Origin: Glandiceps talaboti
Taxonomy: Eukaryota; Hemichordata; Enteropneusta; Spengelidae
NCBI RefSeq assembly: GCF_964340395.1
Contig: NC_135563.1
Coordinates: forward strand, 20,278,651 to 20,342,650
DNA: 64,000 nt
Direction: 5' to 3'
The first letter of the stretch is position 1. Each line of letters opens with the position of its first letter. Positions 30,876-43,539 of the stretch are shown here, in pieces. The notes under the pieces are model-generated. The model was not told the DNA's origin. It did no database searches and was given only the letters and a program-made list of their open reading frames with translations. The position numbers and the translations under genes were made by a program.

Positions 30876-33033
30876 CATATATTTACATATATGCATGTAT
30901 GTATACACATGTATATGCATTGTGTTGTGCTGTGTTGTGTTTTGTTATAAACAGATTGTTAGAAATATAATTGAAGGATGTCAGTATTAATGATAGAAAG
31001 TAGAGCCTGTAATAAAGTAGACGATAGTAAACGATAGATGCTGAGAGTGCTTTAATACACACTAAGATTTTTTTATTGTTGGACCGTTTGTCACCAAGGT
31101 GAAAGACTAGGTGGTTCAGTCATAAATAACACATTACATTGAAGACTACGTTTAGCGTCTAACGATTCGCTCCTATGTGTCAAAAACCTCAAAGCTGTCA
31201 GATACTGAAAACTCACTGGCAGACAACTAGCTGGGTTTTTTTTGTCTCGCGATTCAATTCGATTCATTTGACCGTGATTATACGACACGACTATATTCAG
31301 TTAGACCTCACTTTAAACAGATACCATACGTATTGTATTATCACCGAACAATAATTATATATGCTGTATTAGATTGGCACCCAACCCGAGAATGGGTTTT
31401 AAAACAGTTTTTAAAAAATGCGTGTTAGCATATTTAAGGGCTAACTATCCTTCCATTTTATTCAATTTCAGTTTTCGTTTAACAGTTTGTTGTTTCAGAT
31501 AAGGGTTTTAGATACAACATAATGTGTTTTGTCGGCCAGTGTTTGTAAATACCGACATGCACATGTTCAGTACATCAAATCAAAGACGATATTTCAATTT
31601 CTAGGTAATATCATCGATGTTTTACACGTCCTGGAACTGAATGGACATTGATAGAATTCCAAATCTATAATGTTCATAATTTAATCAAGAAAACTAAACG
31701 TTCGCAAACAATACAAAGAAATTCAATTTTTGTAGAGAAAGGGCAATGAATAGTTTATTGTCCGGCACAATTACTCTGTAAATTGTAAACTCAAGCAAAG
31801 TAACGTTCTTAACTTAACAGAATCTCAGCAACCAGAATATTTTCCCAAAATAGATCAAGAAGTGTTAATGGGGCATGTTTGTTTAAGATTCTGTCTCCCA
31901 GGGGATAACATATTTAATTATTCGTAATCCGTAAACGGCCGTAAAATGACATTGTCTACAACATTGCGCTCATAGCAAGATGTTTTCTAAATAGAACCCA
32001 TTAAAAGGACAAATTAAATCGTATTATCTGCAGGAATGCATTCTCGTATCAGAATTTCATAACCTGTTGAAAACTTGATAACATTCAGGTTCAGTATTGG
32101 TTTGGGAACGACGAATGTTTTACAATTGTGTTTCCATATACACCAATGAGTAATGTTACGATATGCGTTAACTAGATCGTGTTCCAACTCCTGCTTCAAC
32201 TAAGTTACTTTACAATATAGCTTCAGCTATCTTGGGTTTATATTCTCGATTGCAAGCCTTGTGAATGGTTTCTTCGATCTTCAGCTGTTAATCTTGATAG
32301 CACGTGTTTTGATTAAAGCAATTTCAAATTGATTTTTTGGGATTATAACGATTGTAGTGATTGTGTGAATGTTAACCAGGACGCAACACTTACAGTGTTA
32401 GTTCAACACAAAAGTCGTGATTTTATGAGGCTGAAGTGTTATACAAAGCCTTCAGCGATGTCTATATACCAAACATAGGTCGTAAAACTCCACAGTATAA
32501 TGCCGACCCACTGGCAAAAACAATTTCTCAAATACTTTGCATAAGACAGGCTGTCGTCAAACAATATTTGAAAATAGGCTTGGGAATTTTTGAAAATGTC
32601 CTTCATTCGCAAAAATCTCCTTTGACATTAAAAAATTCATTTCAATACGTGAGCTTGAAGCTGTATTTAGGTGTAGAGTCATTAAATTATTTTATCACTT
32701 GTACAGACGCCAGTGTGTCTCGCCAAATTACAAGCTCGACTGACTAGTCATGGTTATTGCCCGCTTTAAATCTACAAAAATCAATCCGCATAAATGCAAA
32801 TGAAATAACATGTTTTCCAGGCACCTAATTCAAAAAATCTTGTTCTACGTCGATGAGGTGGAAAACGGTGGTCTTTGATATCAGACGATAGTTTGTATTC
32901 TTTTTAATTAGAACATCTAGGAATTGTACACTTTACAAAGATAAATCGTCCGACTTTTTTATTTATGGCCTATTGTGCTGCTTGTCTGGGCTTTACTTTG
33001 TGTGAGACCGAGACTTTTGTACATGAGAAAGAA
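30876..33033. other. Intergenic, no gene recognised
   Basis: The longest open frame is 103 codons at 32436-32747 on the plus strand. It has no recognisable domain. No repeats are evident. Confidence 0.4.
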
Positions 33034-33165
33034 TACAACCTGCTAGTAAAATCCACCGTTATAAGTATTCTTTGTATTTCAGACAGAAATACAACCTGCT
33101 AGTAAAATCCCCACCGTTACAAGCATTCTTTGTATCATAGACAGAAATAGAACCTGCTAGAAAAC
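33034..33165. repeat. Tandem repeat, about 2.3 copies of about 58 bp
   Basis: ACAACCTGCTAGTAAAATCC recurs at about 33034 and 33091, and a variant beginning AGAACCTGCTAG recurs near 33149. The linking segment TTCTTTGTAT-AGACAGAAAT is also shared. The copies remain quite similar, so the duplication is fairly recent. Confidence 0.85.
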
Positions 33166-33879
33166 ACTCACGGTGTAGACATAGGTTCGATAGAATACAG
33201 GTTCGACGCCTGAAGTGATCTTGCTCTTCTTTAGAAAAAAATGCACAACGTACGTATTCGGATAATACAAGCATATTTAAGCTCAGATATTATATTAAAA
33301 TTGACTACAATTCTGTGCTGGTATTCTTGCATGTTCTTGGAGAGAACTTGGCTTTTTAAAATCTACAGTTATTAAACACGCATTAGTTGTAACTCGAACG
33401 ATTTTTTTACAAATATTTTTGCTAGGTACAATACTTACTCAACAATATCGTACACCATGAACATTATCACATAACCTGTGGATAAACGTATTTTTGTATC
33501 TGTACACACAATAAATCAAATCAAATTTATTTTTGGGTCCGCACCCAAAAATCAGTGCGCTCAACGGCGATCGCGTTTCAATCTGTTTCTGTATTGCTAG
33601 TGGATAATATCAACCACTGGTTAACATGTAAAATGTCTAATTATTTGTATTCAACAATTTTCAGGGAATATATTGCGGTTTTGTACGATCGAATAAATTA
33701 TACTTCACTGAGTGACACAATACAGTTTCAACATTGTGACATTTTTCAAATCCAAGCTTTCACTCAACATTTAAACTTGCCACTACATTTCCTACAGATA
33801 ACATTGACAACTAATTAACAGATAACTCATTAATTGACCAATAGTTAGTGAATATATCTGGTTATTTGATGAAACAATG
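33166..33879. other. Intergenic, hairpin only
   Basis: No gene is recognised. The main feature is the stem-loop at 33530-33551, which sits next to an AATAAATCAAATCAAATTTA run and may be the end of a retroelement insertion. Confidence 0.35.
33530..33551. repeat. Perfect hairpin, 9-bp stem with 4-base loop
   Basis: TTTTTGGGT, loop CCGC, then ACCCAAAAA. On either strand a T or A run is joined to a short G/C part. It could be a chance structure or part of an old mobile element. Confidence 0.6.
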
Positions 33880-34165
33880 TCCCAGTTGCACCTAGTGTCG
33901 TTTTTAAAACACACCTGTTTAAACAATATTATAAACTGTATTGATGTATTGCCACGTGTCTTTTACTAAGTAGTCATTTTAGCCTTTTTGTAATTATTGT
34001 AAACATTTTAGCCTTTTTTGTAATTATTGTAAACAATTTGTCTTTATTATATTGTTTTACCATGCTTTTAAATCTATTTTATGTACAGCGCTTTTGAATA
34101 TTAATAAATAGAAAAGGTGCTTTAGAAAATAAATAAACTTTAAACTTTAAACTTTAACAGATACC
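33880..34165 (+). mobile_element. LINE-like 3' end fragment with (CTTTAAA)n tail
   Basis: The segment ends with TGTACAGCGCTTTTGAATAT, then a GGTGCTTTAGAAAATAAAT segment and about three CTTTAAA units. That layout (AGCGCTTTG, then a GGCGCT-like box and an AT-rich short repeat) is familiar from the 3' tails of CR1/L2-type LINEs and their SINE partners. Just upstream, one frame reads SQLHLVSFLKHTCLN before a stop, faintly like the ends of such reverse transcriptase ORFs. The reverse transcriptase itself is absent, so this is a 5'-truncated remnant. The assignment rests on memory of the motif. Confidence 0.55.
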
Positions 34166-34222
34166 TGTATGTGTATGTGTGCGACGTGCAGGTAAGTTCC
34201 AACCATTCTACAAAAGTTTGTT

Positions 34223-34474
34223 AATATGGAACTTGTAAACCCACCATGTTGAATGTTGCATCATGGGAAATGTGATAATAAATACTAATAAATTGGTATT
34301 GTAAACAATACTGTTACATTGTTTGCAACCACGAATGGTCAATTCATAGTTTACCCTGACTATTGTGGGAGGTTTTTTTATCGGTAGTTCCAGATTAGGT
34401 ATTACGATAACCACATATAATCCCATAGTCCTTTGCGTTTGAGCATGCTCAGTCTGGATTGCAAGTTCCCTATT
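34223..34474. mobile_element. MITE-like element, copy 1 (252 bp)
   Basis: This is a near-full-length match to the copy at 54499-54750, in the same orientation and at the same length. Its right end TTGCAAGTTCCCTATT is intact. The left terminal repeat has two changes relative to the perfect inverse (AATATGGAACTTGTAA). No coding capacity is present, so movement would need a transposase supplied elsewhere. The TA beside each end would fit a TA target duplication as used by Tc1/mariner elements, but this is an inference. Confidence 0.85.
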
Positions 34475-37177
34475 GTCACATTTGCCGTTTTAACTATTAT
34501 CCGTTAGTTGGTTCAATGGACACTTCTGACATGCGCTGTGCTGGCAAATAAGTGGATTCTGTATCACATAAAAGATCTGAAATGTACTCCAATTTAAACA
34601 GACAACAGATTGAAATTTCAGAATGGTTGACCTTTGACTTCGTAATGTAGCCTGTCTCGCATAAATGACCTTTAACCTGGGAACATAATTTCGCATGAAT
34701 GATAATACATCTTATGATGCAGCCAACATTAATGACGTCACAACTCAAGCAATGACTTCAATAAACAATATTCGAAAATGTCAAACCATTGACTTAAAGC
34801 ATTAACCATAAAAAAATAACTGATATTGAAAGTTACAATTTAGATTTTGAGTGTGATCTACGACAATAAAATTTCCAGAAAACAGCTGCTTCGACAACTG
34901 AAATGATGTGTAACGTTGAAGAAAGTTTACGATCAGCTTAGGAATATGTATACTTACAATAATTTACGATTTCTATACGACAAAAAAAGGGTTTAATAAC
35001 GTCTATTGAACTGAAATTCAAAAGTCCAATATTATAGTATTCGACATTTTTAAGGATTCCACTTGGTCAACGCGTACATTGACTTCTCTGGGCATGTCTA
35101 TGATATATGATATGTTAACGAACCGACGAGTAAAATAATGAAAGTAAAATTATAATACAGTCTATTTGTAACTGATTATTATTTTATGAGTCCAATTTGG
35201 TATTTTATTGACATCAATGTAATTATACGAAATGAATGTAACAGAATAAGAGTTCATGATGTGTATCTTCTCACAGCAGGATTTCTTAAACACAACATAG
35301 ACACTACGCTCGGGTCTAATAAAAAGAACTCACTTTTGAAAATCGAACGTTACTATTACATCTAAAATTTCGCCAGCAACGATTAAGTTTTTCTCTCCAT
35401 TTTTTGATACTTTAGAGCTACACAAATTGGTCATGCCAGTGAATATAGAGAGCGACATATTGGTGTTTAAAATTATGGAACTTGTCAACGCGTACAAAAG
35501 AATGTCCTTTCCTGAAGTTCTTATCTGATAGTTAGTTTAATTGACTGTGGACGAAGACCAAGATCAGCACCCAATGTGGATTATGAAAGGTAGTTATATA
35601 TTTACATCACGCTTAAAATTCCCACATCTGAAGCCCTTGTACGCTTGGAATTCAATTGAATTGTGTCAACCCAGTGAATACGGAGTAATCGAAGTGGTGA
35701 CATCTTGCAAGAGTTTTGGCTGAGTGTTTACGGAGATGAAGTTGTGCGGAAGACTGACTCACTGCGTGCTGACGGTAGAAAGAAAGAACATCTTCTTTGA
35801 ATTAAGTACCGCTGTCAATAACCAAGCATTGGCTAAACGTACTTAGTACACAGTGTCAACGGCATTGAATGTGAGTATTTAGAAGAAACACCATATAATT
35901 TCAGATAACAGTGTTCACCACTTGTTTATTGGCGGTTTAAATTATAACTCAGAGATTGACCATTGCACGTTGCTTTACATGAAGAACGATGGGTTCGATA
36001 CAAAGTCAAAATAATATTCAAATTTTACTTCGACATCGGTTGATATCATGGACAACACCTCGGTAGTAATATAGTTCACAAGCATTTCAAATTTACTTAT
36101 TGCCTATACAATATTTGCGAGTTCTCATTGATTTGTTAGAATCAAGTTAAATATCACGGGATAAATACTTAATACTCCAATTAATTTTGTCGATGAACCG
36201 GTAAAAATAAATTTAAAAAAATTCATTCTTTGTAAGTTCGTTGTATCCTGTGTTTTTTTTTCTTCAAAGGTTTCTGGTTAAATGATAAATAAACATTTGA
36301 CACACACACACACACTATCCACTTGTGTAGTACTTATAGAATGAGGCAAGCACTTAGACTTTGATGCAATTTGTCTCTTCCACTAGGTAGTTCTCAGCAA
36401 TCCAAGACTCGGGTGGATATCCCATGAGTCATTGTACACATGTCAATCTGTCAGGCCTGCCGCCGCAAGTCTTTGCACTATTGATACATAACACAGTATG
36501 GTCCCTTCAGCCTTGTTGTAATACACACCATATCGTAGTAATAAGCTTTACCATCAATTGATCCCATTCCCTGTCTTTAAGCATATTTCTTCGTTCCTGT
36601 GATTTAATCTGTTTTGTTCATTTCATTCACTCTCATCTCAGTACTTCTGAGTGATTTTGTTGGAATTGCTGGCTTGACATTTGTCCCTTTTTTGCACAGT
36701 GACTTTTGCATCGTTCAAGTTCCACTGAAATTAATTTGTGAAAATGGACACTATGTTTTCATGCAATTGATGAGTACATGTAATTTGACTTGATAGCATA
36801 CCACTTGATCACAAAGCTTTCGCTGCTCTACTTCATCCGTTATTATAAAATGCAATCCATTTGTCTTGTTCTGTCAGGCGCATTTAATCTCAAGTTTGAA
36901 GACCCGCTGATAAAACCAAGGAACATCACTGTAATTCACATACTTATGTAGTTCTCATTCGTTCTTTCCAAATGATTCATTACACCAAACTCTGCTAGAA
37001 TAATCCAACGTTAAATATACCAATGTAGTTTTAAAGTATGGAATGAAATGGTTCCCCAGGTGAACTATTGATACAATATAGTTACGTATACATGGTTATC
37101 ATTCGTTTAATTTTACTATTAATAATGCAATAAACTGACGCAGCCAGAAATGTATCGTAATTTATGTACTCTTCATC
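34475..37177. other. Intergenic, no gene recognised
   Basis: Open frames are short. A full CRE palindrome lies at 34733-34740, and an (AC)8 run at about 36300-36316. Nothing else supports a feature. Confidence 0.4.
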
Positions 37178-37266
37178 GGTAGATTTAATTATAGATATAA
37201 CTATATCATGTCACTTTGTATATGGCGAGGGGCACAAACAATCTTTCGTTCTCTAGTTGTAAGTAC

Positions 37267-37314
<48 letters not shown>

Positions 37315-37430
37315 GGTAGATTTAATTATATATATATAACTATATCATGTCCTTTGTATATGGCGAGGGGCACAAACTATCTTTCGTTCTCTAGTTGTAA
37401 GTACGTCTGTCTGTCTGTCTGTCTGTCTGT
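37178..37430. repeat. Tandem duplication of about 137 bp containing (GTCT)n
   Basis: The sequence starting GGTAGATTTAATTATA recurs at 37178 and 37315. Each copy continues through GTATATGGCGAGGGGCACAA to CTAGTTGTAAGTACGTC and ends in a (TGTC)n run, 49 bases long in copy 1 and shorter in copy 2. The copies differ at only a few bases and small indels, so the duplication is recent, probably by unequal exchange between the (GTCT)n runs. Confidence 0.92.
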
Positions 37431-37638
37431 AAGTACGTGTGTTTGTTTGTATATCTGTCTGTCTGTCTGTTTGTCTGTCTGTCCGTATGTATGTATGTAT
37501 GTATGTATGTATGTATGTATGTATGTATGTATGTATGTATGTATGTGTGTATGTGTGTGTGTATGTGTGTATGTGTGTGTGTATGTGTGTATGTGTGTAT
37601 GTATGTATGTATGTATGTATGTATGTATGTATGTATGT
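37431..37638. repeat. (GTCT)n then (TATG)n compound microsatellite
   Basis: GTTT/GTCT units run to about 37485. TATG units with GTGT interruptions follow to 37638. Long frames on both strands read as Tyr-Val-Cys-Met or His-Thr-Tyr-Ile repeats and are artefacts. Confidence 0.95.
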
Positions 37639-38880
37639 TTCTGACAAGCTATTTTTGCATATGGTATACTTCACAAGTGGGAGATAGCAGTGCCTTGGTG
37701 ATGTGGCTGTAATCGCCCTGTATCAAGAATGAAGTTCAACTACAATCAGAGACGCCGATCTACTGTGTAATAACATGAACGTCCATTGACAACTTACATT
37801 AATATGTTGAACAGTAGTTTTAATTCATCTATCTCAGTTTGCCTACAGGAGAGTAATAATTTATCTTGCGTCACTTTCACATTAGGTCTATTCGCATGTC
37901 CAGGTCTTTCATCTATACAGCAAACCCTGTCTGACCGATTGTCTGATAGGTTATGTTGGTTTTCGTTTCATATTTCTTCCGAAAACCGCGTTTTATTGAA
38001 TGTCATTTTGGCCGAGCTACTTGCATGTCATGTATTTGAGATTTGAAATTCAGCTTAATGTGTTTCTAGTATAACACGGATCAAACTTCATATGGGCGAC
38101 TTGGTGTTCACCTCCACAGTTTGAACTAAATATCAGTTGCCTTGATAGTGTTTTTTTGCATTTGACAAGCCCGACAATCTATTTTATACGAGACACTGCA
38201 TCTGAAATCTTGACTGAAGTGAGTTAATTGTGATATCGATAAGATACTACATAGTGTCTGCCTTAATGTTCGTTTACGCAATGCAATTTCGTATATAGAT
38301 GAGCTAGGGATTTGTGTGGAAAGTTGGATATCTGCAAAAACATTCATCATAGCCTAACCACAGAGATACGTGTAGTTTCTGTAAACACAACCCCACACAG
38401 ACGTGACAGAAATAATGTATACAATTAGTTGAATCTGAGGATGATGATAAACGTGATGACAATGAATAGACGACAAAATCCACGAAATCTAGTATCTAGA
38501 AATGATTCGGATTCCAGAATATGTTATACAGTAACAAGGCACACACCAAAGTACATTACAAGTCAGGATTTGACGATCTCTTTAAAAGACAGTGAACACT
38601 GTTACAATAGGGTAGATGTCTAAAACAATCTACTAACGCTAAGTAGCGTTAATTAACCCTTCCTTAATTAAAATCATCGGAGACGATCGAGTCACCATGG
38701 TCGTAATTGCGTGTTTAAGTGTGTGTCTAAGAATAGTAGCAACCTGGGTGGCGGGAATACCTGACTACAAACTAGAATTGTCATTACAGGAATAAACACT
38801 GACAATAATTGTCTAAGATTGTTTCCTATAATTGACATTTTGTATAATCGGTCATGCTCACTATATATATGCGTTAATGC
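37639..38880. other. Intergenic, no gene recognised
   Basis: This is unique-looking DNA with open frames of at most 86 codons and no recognised domain. Confidence 0.4.
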
Positions 38881-38937
38881 ATACATACACATACATACAT
38901 ACATACATACATACATACATACATACATACATACATA
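38881..38937. repeat. (CATA)14 microsatellite
   Basis: This is a nearly perfect CATA run with one early CACA variant. Confidence 0.95.
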
Positions 38938-39815
38938 GTCATACCAAACGAGGAGGAAGGAGGATGGAATCAAACTACACATAACAAGCTACTAACATAA
39001 GCGAAATACAAACTGCATGCACACATAAAATCTACTAACAGAGGAATAATCAATACGCATCTAATTGAAAAGAAAGAGAAATAAGGTAGCATTGATATTG
39101 ATTAAGTAATAAATTGAAGTAATGAAGAAATGTATTGGTTTAGTCACCACGTTTAGCTCACAGAGGCCGACGGATGAAGTCAGTCATACCAGTGGTCTGA
39201 AAACTAGCTGTCTATGAACATTGCAGGAGAAACGATTGTAGTAACTAATATTAAAGAGAGTGATAATATTTAAAGGGATATGACTGGCACAATTTCAATG
39301 CCTAACTCATAAATTTTAAGACCGTTGACGCTCAATTTGTAAAAAAGTACATTCAAGACACCCTTTCATTTTACAACGTCGTAATCTTCACTCATTTCGT
39401 TTTCCAAAATTTACTTTCAGTGAACTGAAAGGAAAAGAAATAGAGAAGAACTCTTAAAACGATAGAGTGTGTGATTAAAGTACAATAGTTGATTGATAAA
39501 GTTCAAAGCTCCGACACTTTTCTTACAAGGTTAGAAAACAGCATACTAATTTACATATACTTTACATAACACTGAGAGAGTTCTTGTTGTAAGTCTTGCG
39601 TCCACTTTGTAACGTTGTCATTTGGAGGTCACTTGGTTTGAAGGCTAAGTCAAGTTTACTTCTTTCACAGATCAATGCTCAGATCACTGATGAGGTAAGA
39701 TGCGTAGATGAATACACTTATTGTGCGATTTTGGCGCAAGATGGCTACTACAAAGGGTCAAGTTCACAAGTACATGTTTTTGCAAAGACAATAATAATAG
39801 ACAATATTTTTGTGG
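38938..39815. other. Intergenic, no gene recognised
   Basis: Nothing supports a gene or RNA. The right end of the stretch enters the large CATA/TATG block. Confidence 0.4.
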
Positions 39816-39957
39816 ATACATACATACATACATACATACATACATACATACATACATACATACATACATACATACATACATACATGACATACATACATAC
39901 ATACATACATACATACATACATACATACATACATACAACCATACACATGTATGTATG

Positions 39958-39988
<31 letters not shown>

Positions 39989-40379
39989 TAATGTATGTAT
40001 GTATGTATGTATGTATGTATGTATGTATGTATGTATGTATGTATGTATGTGTGTATGTATGTATGTATGTATGTATGTATGTGTGTGTATGTATGTATGT
40101 ATGTATGTATGTCGTGTATGTATGTATGTATGTATGTATGTATGTATGTGTGTATGTATGTATGTAAGTGTGTATGTATGTATGTATGTATGTATGTATG
40201 TATGTATGTATGTATATATGCATGTATGCATGCATGTATGCATGTATGTATGTATGTATGTATGTATGTATGTATGTATGTATGTATGTATGTACGTATG
40301 TATGTATGTATGTATGTATGTATGTATGTATGTATCATACATGTATGTATGTATGTATGTATGTATGTATGTATGTATG
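39816..40379. repeat. Inverted microsatellite pair (CATA)n / (TATG)n
   Basis: About 125 bases of CATA, with one CATGACATA break near 39886, are followed through ACCATACACATG by about 430 bases of TATG. The TATG arm carries GTGT, CGTG, GCATGCATG and CATACATG interruptions. CATA and TATG are reverse complements, so the left arm can pair with any part of the right arm. Several open frames over 140 codons cross the block and are slippage artefacts. Confidence 0.95.
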
Positions 40380-40592
40380 AATACTTGGACATTTTAATTA
40401 GTTTACAGTCGCAGTTACTTAAATTTGATAATCATTTTCTATTTAAGTACATTTTTTCATTTGTAGATGATACTCTAGCAAGTGTCACAGCTAGATATCT
40501 CAGTGATATATTTAATATTTTCAAGACATTGTAAACATCAGTGTTTCTCTTGGTATATTTCCTTGCCAATGTCACTTCCTGTGTACACGGCT
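40380..40592 (+). other. Short unique segment, possible retroelement 3' end
   Basis: The unique sequence between two microsatellites ends with an (AAAT)n run at 40593-40621. That is the position expected for the tail of a degraded LINE or SINE. The last frame before the tail (ending in IFKTL) is not recognisable. Low confidence. Confidence 0.2.
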
Positions 40593-40720
40593 TAATAAAT
40601 AAATAAAATAAATAAATAAATATGTATGAATTAATGTATGTATGTATGTATGTATGTATGTATGTATGTATGTATGTATGTATGTATGTATGTATGTATG
40701 TATGTATGTATGTATGCATG
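40593..40720. repeat. (AAAT)n then (TATG)n microsatellite
   Basis: A short AAAT run is followed by about 21 TATG units. It is close to, and has the same motif as, the block ending at 40379, with about 210 bases of unique sequence between them. Confidence 0.95.
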
Positions 40721-42599
40721 TGGGTTCATCGCTACCATTGCCTGTTTTCGATCACCTTGAAGTTATAGTGTGAACAATATTTATCATATTGGAAATAAAT
40801 TAAATGTGGTTGAACGTATCCAAATGGAATGAGATAATAACGTACGTGTGAATATTAATTTCATATGCAGTAGCGACTGAAAAATATTCATCAGTTAGGT
40901 TTGTTATTACACCAAAGACCATGTCTTTGTATGCAATATTGAATTGTGTCACCTGGGTATTAACTTTCGTTTTCCATGTCACAATGCCCTGATCAATCCA
41001 ATCATAGGAAGTTGGCAAACAACAGACGGTATATCAGACTCTGTATGCACATCATATTGCACCCTGTAGAATTTGCTGACAAGAGTTCAGCGTTTACATT
41101 CTTAGTTGGAATACACTGTACAAAAACACATGAGAAAGAAGGAAATTAACGTGTAACAATCGAAGCCTATTGTATGCTTCGAATATTCATCAGGTAATAA
41201 CTGTTTTTACAGTTGATAACTTTTCGGATCACTGAGTAAACAATTAATGTGGTAGATACTTCGTCTCACTTGGGATATAAATAGTCCAAGGTTTGTCTTA
41301 TTTCACATTACAATATATCAAATGTGACAGGCTTATGTTTATGATATACGACTGAAAGACATAACTGAATGGAGATGTTTCAATTTATTTTTTACGAGTA
41401 CAGTAGTTTATTATTATAAATTGAAATATTTAGTTTTTTATCAGTAGTCTATTATCACAAAGGAATACAAAATTGTCTAATTCATTACACACCAGGATTA
41501 CTATACCGTCTATAAAGCCATATAACCTACAGAACAAGCCATGAATTCATGGCTATTTTTAGCAATCACTACAGTTATCGCGTTTCACTTGTAATATTAA
41601 ATGGTGGAATGTATGAGAGTCATTAGTTTTAATAATACTCCTATGCGCAAAAACAGACTTGTATTACAAAACATATGCAACACTAGTGCCCTTGTCATTC
41701 AAGATTTTGTTGTAACCACCCATCTGAAACCATTCCACGTGTGCATTGTCCGGATACTTTTAGTTTGTCTATTCTTTACTTTTGTTGGAAGACTGTTAAC
41801 AGCTTGTTAATATGATGAATATGTCTCATGATAATGCCGGGTGATGGTGGTGGTGTTCAGGTGGTTTTGTCTGATGTTACGTTATGGTTATTGTTGGTGA
41901 AGGGGACCGGCAAGATGTCACGAAGAATCAGTTTGTTCTACTGAGTGTTTAAAAAGTACAAATCTGCAAAATGGCAAGCGATAAATATTGGTTTAAGCAA
42001 ATTGTCCTCCTAAACAACTCGGCCTCCTTAATCATAACGATTGTCGGTGTTTTTTATTTTTATTCCAATCCCTGTGGACTACTAATAATACAACTATTTG
42101 TTGACACATGAAGATACAGCCAAATCAATAAAGTCGTCTTTAAATCAATGCCAGTCACAGTCTCGTGAACTTTTTATTAATATTATGGAAGAGTGGATAT
42201 CTATATATGAAGTCAATGGACAGTGAAGAACAACTGGATATACACATAATCCTGCATCAGAACTGTTACATTTAAATACTTTATGATACAATAGAACCAC
42301 ATTATGTACATGATGTATGATCATACGATGGGAACTCAGCCATGGTACATTAGCTTCTGCCCAGATGGTTGCATACAGTGGCTAATTATTATCTGTGAGA
42401 CACATTCTGAACTCATTGAAATCTGAGTAAACAACCTGAACAACTTCATCGAATTTATGTGAAAATTGTAGTATTTGGATGAAAAATATCATACATTTAC
42501 TATGACTTTGCATAACATTGATATGATCCTCTTGCAGTCAATGAATTGTCATTTAGATTACCTAGGAACACAGTAGCAAGGATATATTTGAGATTTTTG
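40721..42599. other. Intergenic, no gene recognised
   Basis: Only short open frames are present. No repeat or regulatory array is evident. Confidence 0.4.
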
Positions 42600-43330
42600 A
42601 CAATTTACATTCATGTCATGGAACAGGTCACTTGCCTTGAACAATTTCTTATGTAAACACAAGGATCTAGGAATGTCTCTGACAAATATAAAACCAATCT
42701 GCCCAGTACTTTCTGGGTCCAGATTGTTTTACTCAAGTCATATTTTAGGTCTAATTTGCATATCAATAACGGGCCTAACCTGTTGTCACTATGTATTGAA
42801 TACAATTTTACAACATTTCTGTCTATTCTATGGCGTAGTTTTTTCCCGTTCACTGAAAATCACATGTTTACCCAATTTTAATCTTAGTAATGGGGACATC
42901 ATATCATGAACTATTGTTCATTGAGATATCCCTAGAAACATCCCAACCATTGTGCTCAGACTAATCCACCAAGTAGTTTAAGTTCAATATTGTTTTTCCA
43001 AAAATCATAATTTGCATACCATTAGTGAAGTTTATATAACAAACCATTCTTCATATAAACACATCAATACCTAGCTTGTGACATCATTGCATATTAGACA
43101 AATCGAGATCTCGCATTCTTTCAGTAAAAGTTAAGTAGTAAACCAAAAATACACATATTAAATGCAACTAGTCTTGAAGGATCTTCATCTACATACCACT
43201 AGAAACATTCCCACTAAATTCCAGATCATTTTCCTCATTTCATAATTCTTGAGTTTAAGTCTTTCATCGAAAGTAACATTTTGCTCAATTTGCATATCGC
43301 ATATCCGACCCCCATTCCTTCCTTGAACAA
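42600..43330. repeat. Decayed tandem repeat, about 3 copies of about 265 bp
   Basis: Three segments start with CTAGRAAYRTYYC-like sequence near 42668, 42931 and 43199. Each reaches an AATTTGCATAYC landmark near 42755, 43010 and 43292. The intervening sequence aligns only loosely, so this is an old array. An open frame of 98 codons at 42613-42909 lies inside it and is not recognised. Confidence 0.45.
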
Positions 43331-43413
43331 AGTCACTAGAACTTAAAATAACATCAGATGATCCCCTCAAAAGAAAAGACCATCAATATTGTGGTTTGTA
43401 CCCTACTGTCAAT

Positions 43414-43438
43414 CAGACAGACGGGCAGGCAGGCAGGC

Positions 43439-43518
<80 letters not shown>

Positions 43519-43539
43519 GGACAGACAGACAGACAGACA
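43414..43539. repeat. (GGCA)n-(GACA)n microsatellite
   Basis: A few GGCA units pass into about 25 GACA units, with one GACG variant near 43517. Gln-Thr-Asp-Arg frames through it are artefacts. Confidence 0.96.

Noticed and set aside
33200-33212. GGTTCGACGCC as a tRNA B box
   Set aside because: The flanks do not fold into a cloverleaf and the site lies just after a local tandem repeat.
39684-40534. Long open frames (up to 214 codons) of Tyr-Val-Cys-Met or His-Thr-Tyr-Ile repeats
   Set aside because: They are four-base microsatellites read in three-base steps; the same artefact recurs near 37.5, 46.4, 57.2 and 60.3 kb.
40380-40621. Second LINE tail before the (AAAT)n run
   Set aside because: Only the AAAT tail supports it; no GCGCTTT-type box or recognisable reverse transcriptase end is present, so it was kept at very low confidence.
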